This document shows positions 15,273-21,796 of a stretch of DNA of 44,394 nt, one piece after another (the first letter of the stretch is position 1; every line of letters starts with the position of its first letter). The position numbers and the translations under genes were made by a program. The notes under the pieces are model-generated. The model was given only the letters and a program-made list of their open reading frames with translations. It had not been told where the DNA came from and did not search any database. This DNA is from a virus, in IMG/VR virus record IMGVR_UViG_3300031753_000012, positions 1 to 44,394 of that record; one strand, 5' to 3'.

Positions 15273-15670
15273 GCCGTTGGTACGCGGAGAGACTTTTGCA
15301 GCTGGCGAATGTCGATGATATCCCGATCTCCGAGAGAGAAGAACAGGTAAAGATACTCATCTGCTTTGGAGAGCGCTACAGCAGTGGTAAAGTTCTCATC
15401 CGAAGACGCGAAGAAGTTCCCGCTTACCAGACTGTTTGTCCCTATCTAGCTATCAACTCGTGCGGCGATGCTCTCTCAATTACTCACATTCCTACTGGCT
15501 ACTCGATGATGCACGGCTTCCGACAGCTCCGTACTGCCGAGCTGTGCGCCGGGGCGCTCAAGAGCATCTTCCCTTGGGGCATCAATGACGACGAGAGAGC
15601 TATCCGCCACCGCATGTCGATACTGCCCGAGAAACTGCAAACTTGGATAAAGAAGTGGTCGTCTCTGTAG
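15269..15670 (+). CDS. Hypothetical protein, last gene of early operon
   Basis: A 133-residue protein with ATGA overlap to the gene before. Contains 'YLAINSCGDALSITHIPTGYSMMHGF', a mixed alpha/beta pattern that I do not recognise. It closes the plus-strand operon. Confidence 0.55.
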   Translation: MSRWYAERLLQLANVDDIPISEREEQVKILICFGERYSSGKVLIRRREEVPAYQTVCPYLAINSCGDALSITHIPTGYSMMHGFRQLRTAELCAGALKSIFPWGINDDERAIRHRMSILPEKLQTWIKKWSSL

Positions 15671-15734
15671 CGCAATACGTCAAGTTAACGTTTTAGATCG
15701 TCCTATACGGCGTCCACAGCTATCTAGACGAGTA

Positions 15735-15793
15735 GACCGCGCCAAACGTGAGCCGGAGACCTCAGAGGAGGAAGCTCAGCGTCGGACGCGGTC
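15735..15793. ncRNA. Long folded element between convergent operons
   Basis: GACCGCGCC (15735-15743) pairs with GGaCGCGGTC (15784-15793), one base bulged. Inside, ACGTGAGC (15746-15753) pairs with GCTCAgCGT (15774-15782), one base bulged, leaving a 20-base apical loop. About 17 base pairs in 59 bases is far above background. It lies in the 154-base gap 15671-15824 where the two operons meet. There is no T-run on either side, so a classic terminator is not supported. A structured RNA or recombination/packaging site is possible. Confidence 0.5.
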
Positions 15794-15824
15794 ACTATCA
15801 ACGCCGCAAAGCGCTGATATCGTC

Positions 15825-16490
15825 TTAAACTACGGTGCCGCCAATCGTCAGAGCAGTAGCTGCGCCGCTGACGACGGTGACTGTATCTTGTGCCTGAATG
15901 TTATTACCGGTGTCTACGACTGTGATCTGGAAGCTTCCCAGATGACCGGCAGTCGCAACAGCTGCGATCTCTGCGCCTCCCGGCGGAATCGTCTGACCTG
16001 GGACGTCAGGCGAAGGAATTGGGCTAGCAGTAGCATTCGGTGTAATGGTAAATGCTGTCGGATCCGATGCGGCATAGGTAATCTTAGTCGGATCAATCGT
16101 GACTGGATTCCCTGCTGCGTCGGTCTCTGTGGGTGTAGCGAACAGGTGTGAGCCTGCACCGCCGTCGGTCAACTGGAATGGCATGCCTATCTCCTTTGGA
16201 ATGATGTTACCGCTTTCGTCGCGGTAGGTAATGGTGAGGCTCCGGAACTGATGCCCCAACGTATCGATAATGAGCTGCAGCTGAACACCCTCAGCAGCTT
16301 GGGTATCCTGAATCGTTTGCAGCTGTTGAAGCACCTGAGAAAAGGAAAACGAAATCGCCGAACCAACTTTATTGAGCTGAGCCGTGAGATTGGCTTCGGA
16401 CTGAAGAATCGCCGTAGCGTCTGCTCGTTCATTGGAAGTAAGTTTGACGATTGCGGCGTAGAGTTTTTCGAGCCATGCGATGATGGTCAT
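15825..16490 (-). CDS. Coiled-coil protein with C-terminal Ig-like domain
   Basis: A 221-residue protein. Residues 1-80 are helical with Ala/Gln/Leu heptads; residues 85-221 look like one Ig-like (Big2-type) beta sandwich with 'TITPNATASPIPSPDVPG' and 'GSFQITVVDTGNNI'. It could be a virion decoration or attachment protein. It is the last gene of the late operon. Confidence 0.55.
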   Translation of the reverse strand: MTIIAWLEKLYAAIVKLTSNERADATAILQSEANLTAQLNKVGSAISFSFSQVLQQLQTIQDTQAAEGVQLQLIIDTLGHQFRSLTITYRDESGNIIPKEIGMPFQLTDGGAGSHLFATPTETDAAGNPVTIDPTKITYAASDPTAFTITPNATASPIPSPDVPGQTIPPGGAEIAAVATAGHLGSFQITVVDTGNNIQAQDTVTVVSGAATALTIGGTVV

Positions 16491-16688
16491 CTATTTTCCT
16501 TTATCCAGTAATGCCCGCAATACGTCACGCTTGATGCTTGGATCGAGTGAGATGTGCAAATCGAACATCTCGGATAACCGTCGTTCGGTCATCAATCCCG
16601 ACTCGGGACGAACCGACTCGACTACCTCACCTCTGGATACCAACTGCTCGAAGTCGTCCGCAGAGAGAATGACATGAAACTTGCGCAC
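16491..16688 (-). CDS. Hypothetical protein
   Basis: A 65-residue charged helical protein between the Ig-like protein gene and the papain-like gene, with almost no spacing on either side. No motif recognised. Confidence 0.52.
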   Translation of the reverse strand: MRKFHVILSADDFEQLVSRGEVVESVRPESGLMTERRLSEMFDLHISLDPSIKRDVLRALLDKGK

Positions 16689-16689
16689 G

Positions 16690-17505
16690 TCAGGCGCTCA
16701 ACAGCTTGATATCCGTCTGCAGTGTAGCCAGATCGACGCCGCCCGGGGTCAGCTGAGTCACCTGATTAATCCAGTCCTCGGTGATGATCACATATTCCTC
16801 TTCGATGTACTGAGCCTCCCAGGCTGATGAAGCTTTCTGATCCCATCGCGCCCAGCTCACGTAGTCACCGCCGAGACGACCGTATCCCGGGTGGATGATT
16901 GCGTGACCGCCCTCAATCGGATCGTTCGGAACTACTTTCCATGGCTGATTGGCTCCGAACTGCTCCTGAGCAGACATCGGCAGATTGACACCCACATAAG
17001 TGGCTCCGAACAGGTCTACGGCCAATTCGCGGTATAACTGGTTGGTGTGGTCAATCTTCGCCCAGGCCAGAATCTTGTGACCCGACATACCGGTTGACTG
17101 CATATAAGCCAGCACATCGGTCATAGCAGCACCGCGGTCGGTCGAAGGATCGCCGGGAACGTAGCCCGTCACAGCCGAGTAAGTGCCGATCACGTCGTCC
17201 AGCGTCGGGATTACTACAGCGCCGGTATGCACAGTCATCAGGATGATGAGATTCGCTATTCCGGCGCAAGTGCAGTCGCCGATAGTGTCATTGCCGAACA
17301 TCTGCATGGCTTCGGGCGGAGTCTTATACTCCCGATAGACCTTAGCTGTAGGACGCGGCAGCGATGCGTCGTTGCTGACGTACTTCGAGAATAGCAGCGT
17401 CTTGGGATGTGGCTTAGGCGCAAGTTTGCCCAGCTTAAATCGGGGGGGAGGCGAGGGAGGAACTTCGGGCGAGATCGTTGATGGCCTTACTTTTTTGCGC
17501 GTCAT
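16690..17505 (-). CDS. Papain-like cysteine peptidase-like protein
   Basis: A 271-residue protein with a basic, Pro-rich N-terminal arm (residues 1-35). 'NDTIGDCTCAGIANLIILM' has a Cys at the start of a helix as in papain-like enzymes, and 'IEGGHAIIHPGYGRLGG' supplies a His before a beta strand, followed by 'YVSWARWDQK'. The Asn of the classical triad is not clear. It may be a peptidase or an inactive relative. No signal peptide. It is an accessory gene at the end of the late operon. Confidence 0.5.
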   Translation of the reverse strand: MTRKKVRPSTISPEVPPSPPPRFKLGKLAPKPHPKTLLFSKYVSNDASLPRPTAKVYREYKTPPEAMQMFGNDTIGDCTCAGIANLIILMTVHTGAVVIPTLDDVIGTYSAVTGYVPGDPSTDRGAAMTDVLAYMQSTGMSGHKILAWAKIDHTNQLYRELAVDLFGATYVGVNLPMSAQEQFGANQPWKVVPNDPIEGGHAIIHPGYGRLGGDYVSWARWDQKASSAWEAQYIEEEYVIITEDWINQVTQLTPGGVDLATLQTDIKLLSA

Positions 17506-18072
17506 CTAGTTATTCCTTCGTTGATTAATAGCGGTTGTAGGCTGAGAGATATCCGTCTGTGTCACTGTGCCCGTTCCTCCAGAGACTGCATCCGAAGGAA
17601 CTTGATGACATCCAACGAACCTCCCACAAACAGTGTGGAACGTTCTGATGTAAGCGACAAGTATGTTGAATCCATCAAGAAAATTTTCTGAGTTGAGATA
17701 AGTCCCATACTCACCTGTGAAGTAGGGACAGGTCGTGCTCGCCGGAATGACATAGCTGTCCCCTGTCTTCGTTCCAGTACCGATGATCCATGTTTTAGTG
17801 CCCCAGGCCAGTGGATCGCACGGCTCAAGTCCGCCGTTGTTTAAATAGCCCAACTCAAAAGGTACGTTGATACCTGGAAATGGATTAGTGAGATTTACCG
17901 AACCCATGTGGTAAGGGTAAGGCGGATTGGCTGGGTCGCTGCCATCCCAAGTCGTAATGCTTGATTGAGCATTAAAAGTAAAGGTATCGGAACGAGGTTG
18001 AAAGTCGGCTTGTTGAGCGAACGACAGCGAAGACATCACGAGTAACAGCAGGGGGAGAACTGACTTTTTCAT
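17506..18072 (-). CDS. Secreted protein of unknown function
   Basis: A 188-residue protein with a clear Sec signal peptide (MKKS, a Leu-rich core, SFA-QQ cleavage near residue 19-20). The mature part is Gly/Asn/Thr-rich with a few Cys that could form disulfides. AAGGAG precedes the start. It may act in the host envelope during infection; no family recognised. Confidence 0.6.
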   Translation of the reverse strand: MKKSVLPLLLLVMSSLSFAQQADFQPRSDTFTFNAQSSITTWDGSDPANPPYPYHMGSVNLTNPFPGINVPFELGYLNNGGLEPCDPLAWGTKTWIIGTGTKTGDSYVIPASTTCPYFTGEYGTYLNSENFLDGFNILVAYIRTFHTVCGRFVGCHQVPSDAVSGGTGTVTQTDISQPTTAINQRRNN

Positions 18073-18080
18073 GAAACTCC

Positions 18081-18188
18081 TTAGTGATTTCTTAGAACAA
18101 GATAGGCGCTAATGGCCCACGCTATCATCAGTACAACGACGCTGACGAGATAAGCTAGCCTGAGCCATTCGTGCCGAGTACGCTTCAC
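18081..18188 (-). CDS. Tiny membrane protein (35 aa)
   Basis: GTG at 18188 overlaps the stop of the upstream gene by four bases (GTGA). The product has a basic start (KRTRHEW) and one hydrophobic span of about 20 residues (LAYLVSVVVLMIAWAISAYL). The ribosome site is weak. It may be a small membrane effector; support is the overlap and the clean membrane segment. Confidence 0.45.
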   Translation of the reverse strand: MKRTRHEWLRLAYLVSVVVLMIAWAISAYLVLRNH

Positions 18189-18799
18189 GGTATCAAGTAC
18201 TGAGTGTATCCAGAAGTTGCCAGCTCCTGATTGAACGCTTTCTTGAACTGACTCGGAGTACGCTTCTGCGGCGCTACGGAGAGGCGATTAGGCAGACTTG
18301 CCGCCTTCAAAGCAGATGGCGTAGGCGCAGGAGTTGGTAAAGACTCCGAGAATCCAGCTAACGTACTCAGTATGATCCCGAGTAAACCCTGCACTGTGGA
18401 AGCCATCTTCGCGTCTGGAATTTTTAAGTCATTCCAGAATTGCTGAATGTTAGCCTGTAGCACTGACAACACTGTGCTGAGCTTGCCTAAGTACGAAGCT
18501 TTACTGGCGGACGGAGCAGCCTGATACGCAGTAATTGCGGCATTCAAGTCAGCAAACGCTGCTTTTACCAGCGAGATCAAAAGATCGATGCCCGTACCAG
18601 AACCAACTGGAATGACGCCCGCGCCAGCTAGCAAGTCTACTACCGCTTGAAATCCTTGAAGACCAACGCCTATATATTTGAGCATCTCTGAGAACACAGA
18701 GCCGAAAGTGCAAGCGACAGTGTTCAGCATAACGGGCATAGACAACAAACTAATTGCACTTAATCCGGCGAACTTGCGGCGATTCATTGTAGATTCCAT
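18185..18799 (-). CDS. Tat-type signal lipoprotein, unknown function
   Basis: A 204-residue protein with AGGAGA upstream of ATG 18799. The N-terminus has NRRKF (twin arginine), a hydrophobic core and 'MLNTVAC', where Cys 30 could be lipidated. This is a Tat export signal with a lipobox-like end, rare in phages. The mature part is helical and Ala/Leu-rich with 'PTPAPTPSALKAA' linker and a basic C-terminal region. It may act in the host envelope, for example in superinfection exclusion; that is inference. Confidence 0.6.
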   Translation of the reverse strand: MESTMNRRKFAGLSAISLLSMPVMLNTVACTFGSVFSEMLKYIGVGLQGFQAVVDLLAGAGVIPVGSGTGIDLLISLVKAAFADLNAAITAYQAAPSASKASYLGKLSTVLSVLQANIQQFWNDLKIPDAKMASTVQGLLGIILSTLAGFSESLPTPAPTPSALKAASLPNRLSVAPQKRTPSQFKKAFNQELATSGYTQYLIP

Positions 18800-18814
18800 G
18801 TTAGGGTCTCCTTT

Positions 18815-18994
18815 TTACTCTGTTGGAGCTGGTTGATTGGTAGCGTACACATGCAATGCCGCCTGCGCCAGACCGACGACAGCGGCTACTACAGCTTTGT
18901 ACTTATTCGGTACGGTGTTCGTAGCAACGTTCCCGACTTGAATGATCCAACCCAGAATCTGTGCCGCCAGATGCCAACTGAATTCTACTTTCAT
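18815..18994 (-). CDS. Small membrane-associated protein, lysis cassette (59 aa)
   Basis: A 59-codon gene starting MKVEFSWHLA, with AAAGGAG before ATG 18994, which overlaps the endolysin stop. Residues 32-50 (KYKAVVAAVVGLAQAALHVYA) form a hydrophobic helix. It may help holin function or pinholin-like lysis control. Unproven. Confidence 0.55.
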   Translation of the reverse strand: MKVEFSWHLAAQILGWIIQVGNVATNTVPNKYKAVVAAVVGLAQAALHVYATNQPAPTE

Positions 18995-19509
18995 ATGCTG
19001 ACTCCTTTTGTGATCTCGTCCCAGAATGCTTCCCGACTTTGATCCTGATAAATCTGCTTTGCTTCTTCATCTGGAGCACCAACTGGAAAACGGCCGGTGA
19101 TCTGAAAGTGAGGAGCATCAACCAGCCGTTTCCAGTTCGCCCCCGTCGTCATGCCGAGACTGGCACCAACTGCTTCCATACGTTTCCACTGCGGATGACT
19201 TGCATTCCAGTCGATTGTTCCGTCTTTAACTTCCGGTTCACAATCGACTGCTACGCCGTAGTTATGCCAAGACTCGCCGCCGCGGGCGTTAGTAACCACT
19301 CCTGTGTGATGAACTGGATCAATATAAGTCCCGTCAGGATTTCGTCCTTGTAACCATAACACATCCTGCTGTAACCAACTTCGAAGACCCGCAGAAATAA
19401 TCAGTGTGATCGGTTGTGGATCGAGTAAAAGAATCTCCGCCATCTGATGAACTTTATCGACTAAGACGGGATATAGCCCTACGAGTTTCGCTTCCGAAGT
19501 TGGATTCAT
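18991..19509 (-). CDS. Endolysin, D-Ala-D-Ala/L-Ala-D-Glu carboxypeptidase type (peptidase M15)
   Basis: A 172-residue M15-family peptidase. R43 in 'ISAGLRS', H82 and D89 in 'SWHNYGVAVDCE', and H134 in 'DAPHFQ' form the zinc site (S-x-x-H-x(6)-D ... H). It cleaves peptidoglycan peptide links at lysis. No signal peptide, so it needs a holin; two candidate holin genes lie directly upstream. Confidence 0.9.
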   Translation of the reverse strand: MNPTSEAKLVGLYPVLVDKVHQMAEILLLDPQPITLIISAGLRSWLQQDVLWLQGRNPDGTYIDPVHHTGVVTNARGGESWHNYGVAVDCEPEVKDGTIDWNASHPQWKRMEAVGASLGMTTGANWKRLVDAPHFQITGRFPVGAPDEEAKQIYQDQSREAFWDEITKGVSI

Positions 19510-19899
19510 TCAATCCCCTAACAGCGTCTTGACGATGCTCTGAATCTTCTCTTTGTCTTCTTCCTTCAAGTGATCTGCAGTAACCATAGCCAATGCCACA
19601 ATAGCTGCCACATTAGCCTTGTGTTGAACATCACGCTTATCCTGATCATGCTTGATTTGAGCTTCGAACTTTCTCATCCGGCCGACAAAATCCCGATAGC
19701 CGAGTCCAGCGAGCGTACCTACAAGTGCCATCGACCCGGCAGCGACGTTGCGCCAGGTGGGAGCATCAGTTACGGAACTTTGATAGTACGCGACAGCGGT
19801 TAGCAACATGGCGACAAACAAGAGATTGGGCCCCAAGAATCGTGAAATAAACAACACAATCTGTGTTCCATACTTCAAGGTACCTACCTCGACCTGCAT
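19510..19899 (-). CDS. Membrane protein, candidate holin
   Basis: A 129-residue protein with two hydrophobic segments (about 13-40 and 52-66), then a charged helical cytoplasmic domain. Placed immediately before the endolysin gene, which is the usual holin position. The charged tail is longer than in most holins. Confidence 0.6.
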   Translation of the reverse strand: MQVEVGTLKYGTQIVLFISRFLGPNLLFVAMLLTAVAYYQSSVTDAPTWRNVAAGSMALVGTLAGLGYRDFVGRMRKFEAQIKHDQDKRDVQHKANVAAIVALAMVTADHLKEEDKEKIQSIVKTLLGD

Positions 19900-20318
19900 T
19901 ATCTTGGACTCAACATCGGTCCTGGCATTTGTGGCAAGCAGTCTTTTACACCCGGGATCTTACTAAGCGCAAAATCCAGTACTGAATCTACAGTGTGACC
20001 AAACACAGCTGCGAATACGGCAAACTGAGTCACCATCATTACGACCCAGGAGAACGTCGTCCAGCCTAGATAGCTTAACGCACTGTCAGCGAATCCAGGG
20101 GTGAAGAGCGCCCAGAACACGGCGCTGTCTGCCAACATGCGTATGAACAGAGGAATCCAGCAGCGTTGTACGAACTGCCCGTATGTGTTGGCAATCGGAT
20201 TCGGACCTGTCACCAGATAGTAAGCCCGCTTGAGCCAGTAAGTGGACATGCCGACTAAGAACCAGAACCAAAGCCATAAGAGGTGCTGACTTGCAGCCGA
20301 GGGGCCCAACAGCGTCAT
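19899..20318 (-). CDS. Multi-pass membrane protein, lysis region
   Basis: A 139-residue protein with three or four hydrophobic segments rich in Trp and Phe (about 12-30, 55-72, 84-110). Overlaps the next gene by one base. A holin or antiholin role is likely from position only. Confidence 0.58.
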   Translation of the reverse strand: MTLLGPSAASQHLLWLWFWFLVGMSTYWLKRAYYLVTGPNPIANTYGQFVQRCWIPLFIRMLADSAVFWALFTPGFADSALSYLGWTTFSWVVMMVTQFAVFAAVFGHTVDSVLDFALSKIPGVKDCLPQMPGPMLSPR

Positions 20319-20566
20319 CCGTTCTCCTTTGGGGGAGATTTGAGAGTGTGCGCCAGATAGAGTATCCTGGCCCGCGTGCTGTAAACGCTGAAATCGATCT
20401 TCATCTTGATCGCAACTTTTCGAATGTGACGCTTGACCGTCTTAACACTGATACCGAGAACTTTGGAAATTTCCCGATTCTCAAGTCCATTCATGACGCA
20501 CACTATCACATCTAACTCTCGTGGTGTGACTTTTAAAGCGTTTGCAGCCTCTTTTTTCAACACCAA
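20315..20566 (-). CDS. LuxR/GerE-type helix-turn-helix regulator
   Basis: An 83-residue protein made of little more than a GerE domain: 'LTPRELDVI'-like opening (VTPRELDVIVCVMNG), 'ENREISKVLGISVKTVKRHI' recognition helix, then 'KVAIKMKI'. No receiver domain. TTG start at 20566. It could time late or lysis gene expression, being embedded between tail and lysis genes. Confidence 0.8.
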   Translation of the reverse strand: MVLKKEAANALKVTPRELDVIVCVMNGLENREISKVLGISVKTVKRHIRKVAIKMKIDFSVYSTRARILYLAHTLKSPPKENG

Positions 20567-20594
20567 CGACCTAGCACTTAAGCGCTATGTCCAC

Positions 20595-20795
20595 TCAAGT
20601 GACAGCGAAGAGCTGCTCTCCGCCCGTTGATACACTGACGTGAGAGATAGAAGTCTCGATGGCAATCTGAGTAACTCGAATGTGACCATCAGTCGGCTTG
20701 ATACTGGTCTCTATGGCAATTTGAGTGACGCGAATTTTCCCGTCCGTAGGAGCAATGGACGTCTCGACGGGTATCTGAGTTACGCGAACTGCCAT
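20595..20795 (-). CDS. Short protein of three RVTQ repeats
   Basis: A 66-residue protein made of three 19-residue units with the consensus I-RVTQIAIETSI-x-PTDG-x. Similar 'RVTQ' repeat proteins occur near tail-tip genes of other phages. Probably part of a fibre or its attachment; function not known. Confidence 0.65.
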   Translation of the reverse strand: MAVRVTQIPVETSIAPTDGKIRVTQIAIETSIKPTDGHIRVTQIAIETSISHVSVSTGGEQLFAVT

Positions 20796-20796
20796 A

Positions 20797-21795
20797 TCAG
20801 CTTATGAACTTGTAACCAAATTCGGCTAGATTCCTACCTGCAATCGTCCACGCCGCTGCTGTATTCGGGTCTGTACCCTGAAACGTCTGGCGATTCTGAT
20901 ACGTCGTAGCGGGAGACACTCCAGCTGATAGTCCGACTACTCCGCCCGACAAAGAGTAGTGATCGATCACATGAGCTAAACCGTCGTCTACTCGGCAGAT
21001 TGTGTCAATGGCGATGGTTGCAATTGTACCCGTAACAGTAGCGACGTTCACAAACTTATAGGAATCGATGTTATTGACAGTCAAAGTAGAAACGAATGTG
21101 ACATCCGCATCCTCGTGAGCTTCGTTGACTGATTGCCAGTTAGTCGCAGCAGGCGACGATCCGCCGATGGTCCAAGTCGTATTGGTACCTGCCGCATTGG
21201 CCAAACGAGTATCGATGATGTGCTCACCGAAGAATGTCGTAACATCACCCGCCGTAGTATCCCAGAAGTGGTAGGAATCAGCCTGCTGTGTTCCGCCTCC
21301 GCCTCCAGTGATAACAACCTGGTTGAAGAATGAGTTGGCGCTGTTACGAGTATTTAAACCCGTTTGAGTCAGGAACGCGACACCGTTTACGCTAACAGAT
21401 GCCTCGCCAGCGGATGGATCGATAGTAGCTTTAGCCTCGATGAAGTACCAGGTATTGGGTAGAAGACGGCTAGTACTAGTGGATCCGATTGAAGTCGTAC
21501 CGCGTACAAAAAACAATCCTCCGGTAGCGTCCATGCGCAGTTCAACTTGAATCGTTCCAGCGTCGTTGAATCGACACATAGGAGTATTGGCCGCTAGCGT
21601 CCCGGTGAAGTAGTGAAATCCCTGAAACCCGGTAACGAAGTTAGAACCTAGCGTCTTTGTTCCTGTGCCGAGTCCAGTCGCTTGACCTATGCCATACACC
21701 CCAGTTTGTAAAGACGCTCCACCGAAACTGTCCCATTTCAAATTGAAGTTGGCGGCAGTTAAGTAATCAAACCCGTCGAGGAAGATCATCGCCAT
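20797..21795 (-). CDS. Lectin-like tail/fibre protein
   Basis: A 332-residue beta-rich protein. The first 200 residues look like a concanavalin A-type sandwich ('MIFLDGFDYL', 'NTWYFIEAKATIDPSAGEA', 'VSVNGVAFL'), followed by a second beta-rich domain. Probably binds host surface sugar. It follows the tail hub gene, as receptor-binding genes often do. Confidence 0.65.
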   Translation of the reverse strand: MAMIFLDGFDYLTAANFNLKWDSFGGASLQTGVYGIGQATGLGTGTKTLGSNFVTGFQGFHYFTGTLAANTPMCRFNDAGTIQVELRMDATGGLFFVRGTTSIGSTSTSRLLPNTWYFIEAKATIDPSAGEASVSVNGVAFLTQTGLNTRNSANSFFNQVVITGGGGGTQQADSYHFWDTTAGDVTTFFGEHIIDTRLANAAGTNTTWTIGGSSPAATNWQSVNEAHEDADVTFVSTLTVNNIDSYKFVNVATVTGTIATIAIDTICRVDDGLAHVIDHYSLSGGVVGLSAGVSPATTYQNRQTFQGTDPNTAAAWTIAGRNLAEFGYKFIS

Positions 21796-21796
21796 A

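Noticed and set aside
15735-15793. Bidirectional Rho-independent terminator.
   Set aside because: The stem is strong but neither side is followed by a T-run, and the apical loop is long.
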